DNA of 64,000 nt from the NCBI GenBank assembly GCA_029207755.1, contig JARCOQ010000012.1, positions 16,745,679 to 16,809,678 of the forward strand, read 5' to 3'. How positions within the stretch are numbered: the stretch's first letter is position 1; each line of letters starts with the position of its first letter. The DNA comes from Chamaea fasciata. Lineage: Eukaryota > Chordata > Aves > Passeriformes > Sylviidae. Position numbers and translations under genes: made by a program. A model generated the notes under the pieces. The model had not been told where the DNA came from. It searched no databases and was given only the letters and a program-made list of their open reading frames with translations. This document shows positions 1 to 13,000 of this stretch, piece after piece.

Positions 1-979
1 AATTTGGAAGTATATGAAGAAAAATATTCAATGTTTTAAAATTAGTTTTAATGTTGAAAAATTTCTACTTTAAAATTAATCTTTAGAAGTTTGTGAATGG
101 ATTGAATAGCTTTAATATGTTTGACCCAAACCTATACAGTTTGGGATCTGAATTAAAAAAAAAGAAAAGCGGTTTGTTTTTGGGCTTTTTTGACCTCTAA
201 GTTGCACGTCTCCTCTTTTTGTATTTTTCACCTGTGGTATGTTTTGATATTTCCAAAACAGCACCAGAAAAAGCAGGCACACGCACAGCTGGGTAGGCAG
301 CATTCACAGTATGACAATCTACACATATTAGAGGTTGATTTTCAAAACAGGGCTAACCTGGAATTACTGTTGAGCAGCAGCTCTTGGGCAGAATATTTGC
401 TAAGTTTTGGGAACATTGTGGTACCTGCAACTTTCTCCTAATTTTTATTACACCTGCTAAAATGTGGTCAAAGCTAAAATATGTTAAATGCCTTTTTGAT
501 AATTTTTCTTCTGTGGGCAGCATGTACAACAGAGAATGACAGTTTGAACACGTGCCAGTATAAGCATATGGGGTGTTAATGGTGGGAACATAAAATGCTT
601 TAGGCAGCTTCATTTCTCCAAGAATGATGCACAGAAAATCAGTTTTCTCCTTGAGGATGAACTTTGAAAAGTCACAGACAGGAATTTTCCAACACAGTGT
701 TGCTCTAGCACTCTGGGTCCCCAAATTAATATTTTAGTCAGAATAATGGAACTCAATAAAATGATCTCATGCACCCTAGACTTTCTTACCTCCTGGTAAA
801 AATGATTGTTTCTTATTTGTGTCTCCTTTCTAGCCCTTACAGCTAATACACCAATTTTTCTTCTGCAATCCTGCTATAGAACAAAATGGCTCATCTGGTA
901 ACTTTTTTAACAGAATAGGCTCTCCCAGCTCTCCCAGCTTTCTAATGATTTCACCTTTTGTTAACACTTTAGGGACTAT

Positions 980-982
<3 letters not shown>
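1..982. other. Unannotated AT-rich DNA
   Basis: There is no gene-like or repeat-family signal here. Three open frames (up to 123 codons, minus strand) have no recognisable protein features and no convincing exon structure. The block reads as ordinary single-copy non-coding vertebrate DNA. Confidence 0.6.

Positions 983-1016
<34 letters not shown>
983..1016. repeat. Poly(T) tract, 34 nt
   Basis: This is an uninterrupted run of T. It could be the A-tail of a retroposed insert on the minus strand lying to the right, but I see neither a recognisable source gene in 1017-1200 nor a clear target duplication. A plain homopolymer is the safer call. Confidence 0.9.
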
Positions 1017-1428
1017 CCTCTCCTCCAGTTACACCAGCAATTTGCTGGAGGCTTGCCTCTTAAAGCTTAGTATGTGCTAATATAACCTGGTGTGAGTGTG
1101 AGGAGGTTGGTGGGAGGAATATTGAATTATGGAATTTGTGAATAAGGTCTCTCAATAAAAGCAGTTTCAGAGGGGATGCTCATCTCCTCTGCCAGTTCAA
1201 GGCTGATGATCCCCATCCCTGCTCCCAGGGAGTTCCACAGGAAAACTGGCACTGTCTCCAACGAGTCTGGCAAAAGCAATTATAGCCTTGCTGAGAAATG
1301 TCTGGCTTCCCAGACCCTCTCCTGTTGTACATGAGAAAGGTAATGAACCAATAAACTGTAACCCACCTGAAGACACAGCAAAATTCACTGGCGATGATTG
1401 ATCTGCAGCTTTGATTTTTCGTTGTGGG
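1017..1428. other. Unannotated DNA
   Basis: Nothing recognised. The 63-codon minus-strand frame at 1197-1388 shows no protein-family features. Confidence 0.5.
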
Positions 1429-1479
1429 TTTTTTTTTTTTTGGGGGGGGGATTTGTTTGTTTGCTTGTTTGTTTGTTTT
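1429..1479. repeat. Low-complexity T13/G9/(TTTG)n tract
   Basis: Thirteen T are followed by nine G and then by an imperfect TTTG tetranucleotide repeat (1452-1478). Confidence 0.9.
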
Positions 1480-3339
1480 CAGATCTCCTTAAAGCTCTTT
1501 ACATTAAATATCACAGATTTGCTTCAGTCATATCAGATGCAGAACACATTGTAACCACAGATTAATAACGTTTATTTTCCTTCTATATATATTTTTATCT
1601 AGTTTCAAATACTACATATCTATTGTCAACCTATGCCCTACTCTTTGTTTTTCAGTGTTCATAAATAAGTTTTGACATGGTTTTGATCTTTTAAAAGTTG
1701 ACTACAACAGGTACCAGCCTATTTTTTGGATGGAAATCAGCCTTAATTTACCTTTACTAATCACTTTACATACTGTTTCAGCTGCAGCGGGTTAATGTGG
1801 TGGATGTACATGTTATTAATTATGAAACTGGAGAACATCCTCCAGCTGAAATTAATTAATTATGTTCTTTTGGGTGAGAGAAGTCTAGTGTGGCAGTAGA
1901 GATGTAGGGTCATGATTCCCTGCATCAGGTTTAGAACTGATTGTATTAGATGTGACAAGCTTTGCACTGAAGCTGGAGTTTTGTTCACACAGTAATGATA
2001 CTGCTCTTCTCCTATTTTGGTGCAATTTACCAAAGATTAGAGTCTTTACACCCATTTTTCTCATTATTTGTTGGTATGTCTGGGCTTTCATAATTACAGG
2101 GTACTTCTGAATCCTTTTTGTTTCACAGCAATTCTGCTACAAACTCCTCTATTAATGTTTTTCACTTTACTTGGAAATATTAACAGCTTGACCATTAAGT
2201 CATGAACATGAACTCCTGGGCCAATTACTGGTATTTTTCATTGTTTCCAATGCTTGCTGCTCCTCATTGCCAAATACGATGTGGAGCTCTTTCACATTCC
2301 AGGACCCCGGGTGATTTTGAGTACCAGCAATTTAATGTATCACTCAAAGTGCTGAAGCTCTCTTAAGGCATAAGTAATTCTCAGCAGAACAGTCTCAAGC
2401 TCTAGGACTACAGCACTGCAAATGGAAAATGAAGAAAAGTAAAAATATGAAAAGCTGCTTTTCCCAAATAACCCTCTAAAATAAACCAACCAAAACATGA
2501 AGCTATAAAAGCACTTTTTTTTTTTTCCCATGATGCAACAACTTGAGAAAAGGAATCAATTTGCTCACATCCTGTAAACAAATGCAGCATCTTAGGGCTT
2601 TCCTCCATGGGTTCTGCTTTACTCTAATCCTGCTGATGTAGAAGCCAACATAGCTAAAATACAGCAGGAAAAGGTCTCTAAATAGGATTTAGGAATGTAA
2701 TGGCATGACATAAAAACCAGTTCATTCCACAAAATTTAAAGGAATCAGCTATACTGGTGGAACACCTTTACACTGGAGCTCCATGAGAGGCTGTTCCAGT
2801 GTAATTATCCTTGGGTAAAATTGCACTGTAATCAAAAAGTTAGGGCAAAAAGCAGTGTGCAGGCGAGGCTGATGTTTCAATGAGCTGGTCTATTTTTCTG
2901 CCAGCCAGTATACCCAAACATCAAACAAATCCGAAGCAATTATATACACTAATCCTTCCCCATATGAAGTTGCAGCCCAATGTGAATTCAAAAGCACCAA
3001 GTTGCAAATCCTTCAAAAAGAGCATTTACAACTTATAATGGAAACTCCAACAGAGCTCTAACTATAATAGTGTGACTACTGCAGCGATTATTCTTTATTG
3101 CCATGGCATTTACTGCTGAAATAGTGGTGGGCAGATCCTAACATTCTCAAAATTAATGTGCAGTAACATCCTCATGTGAGGTATTGCCCAAGGTACGGTG
3201 TTTTGAAATGTAATATATCAAAATGATGATACTTCTCCATTTAAGTTGTTCTGGTCACTCACTTCACACAATTGCTGCTTCAAAGGTACTTTTCATAATT
3301 TCAGAATAAATATATATGAAATAGGAGAAGCTGAAAAGC
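1480..3339. other. Unannotated AT-rich DNA
   Basis: No gene or repeat family is recognised. Around 1,780-1,860 there are E-box (CAGCTG) and homeodomain-type (ATTAATTA) words, which is suggestive but not specific. An 11-T run lies at 2,517-2,527. Open frames at 1,885-2,608 on the minus strand are short and unremarkable. Confidence 0.5.
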
Positions 3340-3840
3340 GTTTCTATTCTGACTGGTATTAATGAGGACTTGGAAAATGCCAACCTATCTCCAGTGGAGC
3401 AGCTTTATAGCTGAGCGGACATTATGGTGGAGTGTTCTCCGGTAATGATTAATTTCCCCTTGTGAGGAATGCACTTATGGCCCAAATCAGCTACTCCATG
3501 GATAGAACTCGTTGTTCTGAGTCGAAATTCTGCCTCCAAACCAAAAGTGCGCAGTCTGGCCGCCATAGGTGGTGAAAAGTAAACACGAGTGTGAGCAGCA
3601 GTGCAAAGGGAGTGGTGTATCCAACTGCACCCCGCTGGATCCCTTCCTTTCCAATACATGAAAAAGCTGTCAGTTCAGTTCCTCTGATGTCTTTATGTAT
3701 CATTGGGCTGAAAATGGTGCCCAGATTATAATTAAAAATAAAAATTGTTTCTGTCTCAAAATTCAACACATGATGTTGAAAATTCTGTAAAAATGTAGCG
3801 TTGCTGCCAAAAATGCAGAAACACTGCATTATTTAGTTTT
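3340..3840. promoter_or_regulatory. Candidate conserved non-coding element
   Basis: This stretch is less AT-biased and richer in CpG than its surroundings (for example in gagcggac, tctccggt, gagtcgaa, gtgcgcag and ggccgcca). It contains homeodomain-type words such as TAATGATTAATT and lacks low-complexity DNA. Two minus-strand frames (3,405-3,659 and 3,491-3,829) overlap and both stay open, but neither resembles a known protein. The texture suggests a conserved element near a developmental gene. This is inference: conservation cannot be tested here. The main alternative is a decayed coding fragment on the minus strand. Confidence 0.2.
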
Positions 3841-5529
3841 AATGTTAAAAGTATTCCATATCTAACCTATATATGCTGCTGGTGTTACATGCATTGGGGG
3901 TGATAAGTATCTGGTTATTTTGTGTCTTTTATTTGTTATAGTTACCCCAGTAGCACACTAAAAAAGGGTGTGAAAACAGAGGGAAATCAAAAATATAGGA
4001 TTAGCTGATAAATGGTTGTTCATCTGCCTTCAGCCTGAAGATTTCCAGAAGGACAAATAGCAGAGGAGACAGACTTCAGACTTCCCTTAATATATATGGA
4101 ACTAGTGTGAAATATTGGTCATTATTTTGTGACAAAGATGCAAAATAAAAATAAATTTAAAAATATAAAATTAACGCCTTAATGCAGGTAGGTCCCAGTA
4201 AGATTCTTTTGTTGCTGTTTAACATAGCAACATATTAACATTTCACATATTTAACATGTTTTTGTTGCAATCTCATTCAAACAGGGACCACATTGCCTTC
4301 ATCCCAAGGGCAATGTATAAAATACAAATGCAATATACAAATAGATGTGTAAGGTAAAGATTTGGGCGAGCTTTAACAGAAGGATTTTTGGTTAGGAGTG
4401 AGTACCTGATGCTACCATAGGGAACCAAAGGAACAGATATTTTCTGATGTTACTTGAGGTCGGGCTAATAATTCTGACCTCTCTAGACTTTCATTTCAGT
4501 CTTTATCTTCCTTTATCCAGTCTGATAATTCCCTTCAGTCAGGAATGGGCTGGGTCTCCCTTCATCTGATTTGGGTCTCCCTTCATCTGAAGTTTCCCAG
4601 CTTCGGCACCGGGAGCAAGAGAACCAGATCCCTTCTGTTCCACCAGACCTGTCACGAGCTCCTTGTCAGGGGAGATCCTGACCTCCATTCTGTTGCTACT
4701 TTTGCTTTTTGTTTCCCTCAGAGGTGACTTTTGGCCTAAAGTCTAAAATAAACAAATAAGTAGATTACCACAGCACCTTCAGCACTTTCAGAGACCCTAC
4801 ACAGTATTAACCCCCCCACAGACTATAGGAATCACAAACTCGTGATCTTGCTCAAGTGACTTTCTAATGGCTTTACTGAGAAAAGCCTTTTTTACCCTGG
4901 GGGTTTGCTACATATACTTTTTATTTTGATTTTTTTTTCCAAACAGATGATTTATTTTAATTAATTCTTATTACAGAGACATCTTTGTCATAAGGTACTT
5001 CTAGAATAGATGAGCACAATTAAAGAAGTACTTTTGTTTACAGGATTAGTGAAAGAATTACTGTCTCAGAGGGAAGGAAGTGCTGCTGTAATTTTATCTT
5101 TAATTTTTCCAACATCCTTGACATTTAAACACAGTTTTAATATAATTATTATTGAATTGCAAAATGCAGGGTGTTGAATTTGTATTGATTTTACTTGTGT
5201 GCTTACACTCAGAAAGATGGCATTTCAAAACCTTTTCTAAACATAAATTTTCCCTTTTATAGTAAACAGTGCAGAATGCATCCTGTCAGTGCCAGAATTT
5301 CACTATAGAGGGAAAATGTTACTTTGCACCACAAAGTAGTAAAGAATTTAATAATATATCTGCATTCCATTTGTGCCTGTGGACTACAATCCAAGATGCC
5401 ACCTAGGAAGTTCAAGGAATTTGATTATACAAGCACCAAGACTTCAACAAGAAGAAATTTTCTGCTGAAGGGTGTCGCTTTCTTTGGCAATGCAAGGAAG
5501 AAAAGGTTTGAAAAGACGACTCACATTTC
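3841..5529. other. Unannotated AT-rich DNA
   Basis: No gene recognised. The only structure seen is a short tandem duplication at 4,551-4,590, listed separately. Confidence 0.5.
4551..4590. repeat. 21-bp-period tandem duplication
   Basis: An 18-bp word beginning gggtctccc and ending tcatctga occurs exactly twice, at 4,552-4,569 and 4,573-4,590. This looks like a simple local duplication, and it creates the repeated start of the chance 60-codon frame at 4,545. Confidence 0.9.
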
Positions 5530-5954
5530 ACAGAATCATGTTTGGAAATGTTTTGTGTTGGGAGGGACCTCAAAGCCCATCCATCCCCACCCCAGCCATG
5601 GGCAGGGACACCTCCCACTGTCCCAGGCTGCTCCGAGCCCCAATGTCCAACCTGGCCTTGGGCACTGCCAGGGATCCAGGGGCAGCCACAGCTTCTCTGG
5701 GCACCCTGTGCCAGGGCCTGCCCACCCTGCCAGGGAACAATTCCTGCCCAACATCCCATCCAGCCCTGCCCTCTGGCACTGGCAGCCATGCCCTGGGTCC
5801 TGGCCCTCCAGCCCTCGTCCCCAGTCCCTCTCCAGCTCTTCTGGAGCCCCTGTAGGCCCTGGAAGGGGATCTGAGCTCCCCCTGGAGCCTTCTCCAATTG
5901 AGCACCCCCAGCTCTCCCAGCCTGGCTCCACAGCAGAGGGGCACCAGCAAGTGC
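5530..5954 (-). mobile_element. CR1 LINE 3' fragment
   Basis: This is a 5'-truncated copy of a CR1 non-LTR retrotransposon, inserted so that its 3' end lies at the left. Read on the plus strand it begins with the reverse complement of the CR1 terminal repeat (cacagaatcatg) and the 'gggagggacctcaaagccc' motif. It continues through the GC-rich segment ending in agctctcccagcctggctcc. CR1 elements lack a poly(A) tail and end in a short direct repeat, as seen here. About 425 bp remain, covering the end of the pol region and the 3' UTR. No intact reverse transcriptase frame is present. The cluster of open frames up to 221 codons here is a by-product of GC-rich repeat sequence. The same subfamily recurs at 47.3 and 56.6 kb. 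Confidence 0.92.
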
Positions 5955-8900
5955 TTTTAAGTGTTTTGTCACAAAAGGTCAAAATCTGACTAGGTTTTGG
6001 ATGGCTTTGTAAGTCTGAAGTTTTTTACAAAACCGAAGCAATAATTCAAGGTGATCATTTGGAAAAAAGCAAATGACAAAACCAGTGCAAAGCTAGAATG
6101 CTACATTGCAATGGAGTTTGGGAATGTCTTTTCTAGGTTTCCTTACAAACCAGTTATTTTTTTAATCAGATACAAATTCTGCCCTGGCCTAAGGGTAATT
6201 GAGATTTTCTTGATCTAAAGATCAAAATCAGAATCTAAAATTCATTGATTCCTCATTTTTGGGTGGGGTTTTTTATTGATAGGCAAATAGTTAGAAGTTT
6301 ACTAAAGCCATGAAAGGAATTGCTATCACTGTAATTTATTTTAAGATGCGGTACAGCTCTAATATTGGGTTTTTACTACTTAATGGCTTGAATATATATC
6401 ACACTTTGTAAGCAAAGTAAGCCAGTACCTTCCAGAAGGAAAACTGCTGATGTACAGAAGCCCATGATGTCCATATGCCAGCATGGACCAGCTTTACAAG
6501 AACATTTCCTGTAGCATCCAAATCACTTCAGCTGGTCCAAGATAATTCAGCAAAAACACTTTCTTTCCCCCCACCAAATAAGGAGAAAACATTAATTTAT
6601 TTATTTATTGAAAAGATGGAGACAGTGTTATTGAGCAAAATAGTGATTCTGTTTCCAGGAGAATGTAAACCCAAAACCTGACTCTACTGGTGTGCACTGA
6701 AGTGATGTGGGAGATTTAAGCACTTTGAAAGTGAATATATGCCTGCCCTTATAGATGGCAGTGATTCCTAAAGGCTTAGGTCTGCTGGGTTTTTATGACA
6801 GCCTGCTAAAGACTTTTCTTCCTTCTTTTTTGCCCAATTACTCTGTGTTTATGTGGAATAAGGATAACAATCTGATTTAGTATGCATTGTTGGCAAGCAC
6901 TAAAAGCACAGCTTGAACACCTACTTTTTTTGATGTTCCTCAGACTCTCAAGCTCTAAAGAGTCCTGTAGAAGGAAGGAACTCATGGGACATTTTTCTGA
7001 CACGAGGAGCATGCTCCGAGTCAGACGGCCCTGCTTTTAAAGGCAGCTTTTGCAGAGTTTTCTCAGTTTGGAATCAAAAGCAATTGCTGAAGAGCTGCTG
7101 GATAATGGGCTTCGTGTTCTGTGCTCTAATCAGTGGGAATGCAAGTGGTGATTAAAGCTCAGTGTTTGTGGGAATTACACTGCCACGCTTTCTCAGGCAT
7201 TCCAACACGGCCGTGCCGTGGCCAGGGAGTGCGAGCACAGCCAACATCCACGGCTGCACAACATGGCACAGCCTGCCTGATCAAAGGGGTAAGAGGAGTA
7301 TCAAGAGCAGATCTGCTCTCGTTTCCAAAGCCCTAATGAGGGATTGTAACTATTACAGTACATAAAATATTCGTCCCTTTCACTGAAGCTAACGCAGAAC
7401 TGAATATTTAATCATCTATTTGCTTTTTTGCATAGCTTAAAGAAAGGTATTGCTGAATATAAATCTACAGAGATGAAAGGGCCAATAGTGTTTTTCAGAC
7501 AATGAAGTCTAGGTATTATAGACCTGTTCTATTTTTTTGCTCTTACAAATACAGCTGGTATAATTTGCACAAAATGGAGATCAGGTATCCGTAGCCTGAT
7601 CCAATTCCTTTGAAAGTCCTTTGCTTGCTGAATTTAAGTGGCAGTAGGACTCCAAAATCACTTACCATAGAGGAAAGCCCTCTTTGGAACATTGATTTCC
7701 CCAAGATCAATTATTATTTCTTTAAATCTTCAAAGTATCTGAGGACTCTTCAATTTTTATTTCTTCTTTACCGTCACTGAAGTGGGTATGTAGTGAAAGC
7801 AGAAATGGGGATGAGGAAGCAGACTTTTAAAGGAAGCAATTAGAAATGTTTTGTATGGGGGACAAAAGGGTTTTCTAACCCATTTTGAGGGAATAAGCAT
7901 CATAATTCTCAAGTGTGGCTGCACGGCAAAAAAACTAAAAGATTAGTTAATCTTTACTTATTCCCATGTCAGTTTAGTATTGCTTCCTCTGCACTGAGGA
8001 GACTTCTAAAATAGGACGTCTGCCACAAATTCTCCTTGGAGAACTAGTTCATGCACTAATCAATTTCCTCCTTCAGCACACATGTCCCTCTGAAAAATTT
8101 AGTCACAATATCCATCAGATTCAGAAAGTTGGAGTATTGGGACTTTGTTTTGGTGATTAACAACATAGGTGAGGATTCACTGAATAAATTGAGGAGTCCT
8201 GGAAATCGACATAAATGGAAAGAAAAGCTTTATTGTTCTATCAAATAAGGCTAAAGAAATTAGAGTCAAAAGAAGCAGACACCTCACTAATGAAAAAACA
8301 TAAAAAGAAGTATACAGCTTGACAGCCTCCTGTATGATGTCCTTTTAATTCATTTCTTGTTCCTTGGACAAGGTGATAACACTGTTCCAGTTTAATCCAA
8401 TAACCTATCTCCAAAATGATCAGTGTTCTTATTTCAAGCCTTGGCTCCTTTCTGCTTTCATTCGGCTCATATGGCTCCTACCCTTTGATTCTGTGCTCAC
8501 CTCTTCTGCATGCAACTTGACCTTTTGCAGCTTTTCTCCCCCCTCCCATTTGCCACACTCTCTTTCTCCTCTCTCTTTCATCTTTCCATACATATTAACT
8601 CAGCAGGATTTTTGCTCTAACCTTAATTTTCCTGCATCCCAAAGCTTCACAGCTAAAAGGTTGCTGCTAATCCTCTTTCTATTTCTCTTTCTTTATAGTG
8701 TATTTTATTCATCCACTTTCATTTCCAGAAATACTTTGTATACATAGACATTTACTCAGACTTGTGTATTCTCCAGAAAAAGCCATTTTTCTAAGCCTTT
8801 TTTAATGCATTTTGAGGATCACCAGAGGTGACAAATGTAGAACCATATCTATACCAGGAAAAAAAATTATTTTTAGCACATCATTAAAATTGTATGATAT

Positions 8901-9982
8901 TGAGAAAAAATTGCATCCCGGCAATCAGGCAGAGGAAATCACTTCTGTTTACCATAGATGAGAAAGGGACATCCTGCAATCCTTGCAAATCAGTCCAAAT
9001 GAAGTGGCCAGCACGGGGATGAAGTGCCAGGTTATCAGCAGCTGAACTCTGATGAGGCTGATTCTGCAGATCAGCTTGTCTGAACCTGGAGGTTGGTCAG
9101 AGGGCAAAGGTGCTCAAACCTGTTCTAATGTGGCACAGTGCCAGGGCCAAGAAACACTACCCCTGCTCGAGGAGTTTAAGGGAAAGGCCTGCAGAAGTCT
9201 CCTTTGAACCTGCAGGCACTGTAGTTTCATTCACAGCTACAGATGGAAGAGGCAGGATAGTCCTTGAGGAAGAACTCTAGGAAAAAGCGAGGCTAGAGCA
9301 GAAGTTAGAGCTTTGTGCACAGATGGCCACCTCCATAGTAAAGAGAACAATCCATGGGAGAGGATTAGCTTTGACCTTTTTCAGCATGAAGGGTAATGCT
9401 TGGAGAAGACTGAGGAGGATGATTCCACAGTACCAAAGAGTCTGAACATTTGCATTTTATTTTTATACACTATTAATGAAGAAAATACTGCAGGAAATGT
9501 TTTTTTTTTTCTTCTGTGGAAACTCAGTCTCCTAGAATTCGCAAAATATTTATAGGCAGTGCACTTCATTTCTAGCTAGGGGTTGGTTTGGGGTTTATTT
9601 TTTAGTAGAATTTATTAATAATTTTGAAAATGACAGACGTTAATGATCTGCGTAAAATTCATATGCTCACTTGCATTAAAAGAAACCATTTTGTCAGGAT
9701 ATGGCTGTGTAAATTCTCTGGGAACATAAAGTCTAATGCAATAAATTAACTGCAATATAAATAGTTCTTTTAAAGGTATTAGAATATGTGCTAAAGGAAT
9801 GAGTTGTGTGCAATCCTCCCCCTGCTGAAGGGAAAAAGCAAAATTCCCATTGTCAGCAATGAGATGGTGATTTCATCCCATCCTAAACAGCAATTTCATC
9901 ATCTCCTTCAAGTGTGATTTCTCACAAAGTGTTTTGAGATATGGAAGAACAAAAAACAAAACAAACAGAAAACCCAACCAAC
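5955..9982. other. Unannotated non-coding DNA
   Basis: No gene or transposon family is recognised. A small CpG cluster at about 7,190-7,260 stands out from CpG-poor surroundings. About 8,420-8,720 is strongly pyrimidine-rich on the plus strand, which produces a 127-codon hydrophobic chance frame at 8,364-8,747. The remainder is AT-rich. Confidence 0.5.
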
Positions 9983-10009
9983 CAACAACAACAACAACAA
10001 CAACAACAA
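9983..10009. repeat. (CAA)9 microsatellite
   Basis: Nine CAA trinucleotides follow an A/C-rich lead-in. On the plus strand they read as polyglutamine inside a 107-codon frame (9,941-10,264). That frame has no protein-family features, so I treat the tract as a microsatellite and not as coding. Confidence 0.9.
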
Positions 10010-13000
10010 GTAACCCCATCCCTTTACTCAGAACTGTTCACCAGCTGGTGGAGAAGTGGGTTGTCAGCTGATGAAATTCACCCCCTCCCTGCCAGGACCC
10101 CAGGATGGTCAGGGTGCACCTGCAGAAGGGTGTCCTGTGGGTTCCATTTGACTGTAAGTGGGACAGACAGGGCACTGCTCTGTGAAGTCTGGTGCAAAGC
10201 ACCTGCAGAGGACTTTGTCACAGAAGTCAATTTGCCTGCCAACTTTCAAAGAGCAGCGAGCTGAAATAAAGCTATCAGGTTTTGTATCTCTTCTGATCTT
10301 CCCACTTTACTGTTGCATTTAAGCATATGCTTGTAAAACAAAAAGATACCACATGGCAAATTCTAGTGTTATCTCAGAAAATAATTCCCCTTTGTGTTAT
10401 TTGCTGCCTATTCTTCTTGCCAAGTCTTATATTTAATACCTTTTTCAAAGGCCTTACTTCAGAGGAAATGCTAAATATCTAATCCCCCATGCCCATCAAA
10501 AGGAGTGGTCCTCATGTTAAACAAAAAGAGTTCCTCCTAATAAGCTTCCATTTGGTAAATGCATCCTACTGCCTGTGCTTCTAAACAAGCCTGGCAGAAA
10601 TAACCCCACAGGACACAGGGCACACCCAGAGGACAAAGCTCTCGTTCTTTAGTTTTGCTGCACCAGCTAAAGGTGGGTGTAGCCTGTGCTTTAGGCTGGA
10701 TAAAGGCAAAGGCCGCTCAAATGTTGTGTTCACACTTGCTCAGCTCTCTTCTCTCTAATGGCTGGTCAAGATGGGCTCACGATGGCAAATTCATGAGGAA
10801 GAGGTGGAGGAAAATCTTCTGGGGGGCGGGACATGAAATCTTTTAGGGTTTTTATTGAAAGTTTCCCTACATCTTCTTTCTAGAAAGAAGTTTCTAGTAC
10901 CCAAAGTTTCAGTATCTTTTGGCCAAAACCCACCAAAATTTGATTTTCCAATAGATTTTTGTCATGAGCTCTTCAAGAATATGTCTAAGGGCTTTCACAC
11001 ATCCATATCTACATATTTCTCGTGTTCTGAGACCAGCTGATGTAAATGCACATAATTTTTTTATTATTATTTTCCAGTAACCAAACGTTAAGCAAATGTT
11101 TACAATTTTTCCCCCCCCTTTCAGCCTTTTTATAGGATTCAAAACATTGGGGCACTGAAAGAAGTGTGTGCCTGATACGGCATGAAAATAGCTTTATAAA
11201 ATCAAGTAGCACATCTAGAGGAGTTGGAAAGGGAAGACTCGTGGATGTGTGGTGAACACTGCCCTTTATTGAAACAATTAAAATTAGTGTAGCACTTAGT
11301 CTAAAGTCTAGAAGTATTCTAATGTAAGTGGGAATGAATTACAACTGGAATATCTGGCTAGAAATAGTCTGAGGTATAGAGGACTAGAATTTGGATTTGT
11401 ATCTGGAGATGTGAGCAGGGACAGACACTAAAACTCAAATTTTTATGAGAGTTTGGGAGCTGATGGCCAGATCTGTTCCTACTTTTTAGACTATCTTTAA
11501 TTTTCCCTGCAGCATACCTTGACTTGCTAAATATACTAACTTCTTCAGTATATCTGAGATAGAAATACTAACTTTGTAGATATTCTTTCTCCATGGGGTA
11601 TGATTAAGAGGGTTTTTTTTTTTTTTAATTTGTCTTTCTAAGGGTCTGGAAATGCATTCCAAATGCCCTTGTTTGATAGTGTTGTGATTAATTTTTAGTT
11701 TCTTGTTTTCTAATTAGCTGCTATATCCCCAGTCTTAATGTAGAGTAAAATAAACCCTTTTCTTTTCTTGTTGCAAACTTGGAAATGAAAACTAATGCTA
11801 TTCCAAGAGGGGTATGAAATCTCAGGCTGGGTGAGAGGTCTCTATATAATCTGGTAAGCAGTTTAGATTAGAAGAGTATTTTGCTCCCCTTCCCAAAGGA
11901 TTTATTTCTTAGAGCTGTAAAGTCTAAACCATTTAAATGTTATTGTTTCAACCAGCAGCAGGTGGAAAATGCTCATATTGATTTTTGATACCCTCTGAAC
12001 CTATTGAAATGAATTAGGGATGGCATTGATGATCTGTGGTGGTGCTGAAAAACCTGCAGAGTTGGTTTTTTATTATCTGTCCAGTTGCCTGTTCTATGTG
12101 AATCTGTGCAAGATCTGCACAAAATCACACATTAACCTAAGCATTTTTGGGAACCAAAATACCCGTTCTTGTGGGAGGACAACCCTGCCCTGGTGTTTTA
12201 ATCTTTGAAAAGCTGATCCAGACGAGGCTGGGCCAGATCCTGAATTCCTATCTGCTGTACAAAAGGCTGCATGAATTCAGTTTTTTCCTTTGCAGGGTGT
12301 GTGGGTCCAGTTGTGGGTATTGATCTCGGGTGGTAACGACAGTCTGAACGTGCTCAACAAAGCTGCACAAGATCACAGTGCTGCAACGGCCTAAAAATTG
12401 CTGCTTATTAGGAGAACTGTCAGGACACTGGAGAGCCCTGAGTGTCTGTGAGGCTGCAGGAATTGGAGCTGTCCCAGCCAGCCCCGGTGGCAGCAGAGGC
12501 AGAGCAAAGTCTATCAGTGCCACCTCAAACACATTGATCCAATTACACAAGGCAGGTTCAGCTTCTCTGCCTCTGCCACTTACAAGCATTTCAAGGGTTA
12601 CTTCTTGCCCTTTGCCCTTCTCAGTCTACTCTTCTGGGGGGAGGAAAGATTGGACAGGACAGAAATATGTGAGTGAGATAACCAGAGGGAGCAGAGGAAG
12701 GAATCTGAATGCTCTGCTATGGACTCCGTGCCTTTCAGGGTGTTGGTTTGCATCGACATCCATCTGCCTGGAAAAAACAGGATTATGCCATTAAATCAAC
12801 ACCACTGAATGCACCACAGCACCTGAGGATATTTCTATCAAGCTGGACAGAGAAGATGTAACTGCCTGAGTCTCTCAGGCAGTCTTGCTATGCCACCCAA
12901 GCCTCCAGGGCATTTCACAGCAGTATTACAAAAAGAATATTTCCATACCTAGCACACTGACAATTATTTTAATTTGTTTAAATTGGCATAGCCCTGTGGA

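Noticed and set aside
785..873. Minus-strand open segment between acceptor-like and donor-like sites
   Set aside because: Basic, low-information peptide, no family recognised, and such pairs are expected by chance.
5324..5989. 221-codon plus-strand open frame with overlapping long frames on both strands
   Set aside because: Nearly all of it is a GC-rich CR1 3' fragment. The long frames arise from low stop-codon density in the repeat.
8364..8747. 127-codon hydrophobic frame resembling a membrane protein
   Set aside because: The plus strand is pyrimidine-rich here, which automatically gives Phe/Leu/Ser-rich translation. No start context or family match.
9941..10264. 107-codon frame with polyglutamine
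   Set aside because: The glutamines come from a CAA microsatellite and the rest has no recognisable domain.
12296..12394. Acceptor-like site followed by 32 open codons and a stop
   Set aside because: Could be a terminal exon, but no family is recognised and no poly(A) signal is placed convincingly downstream.
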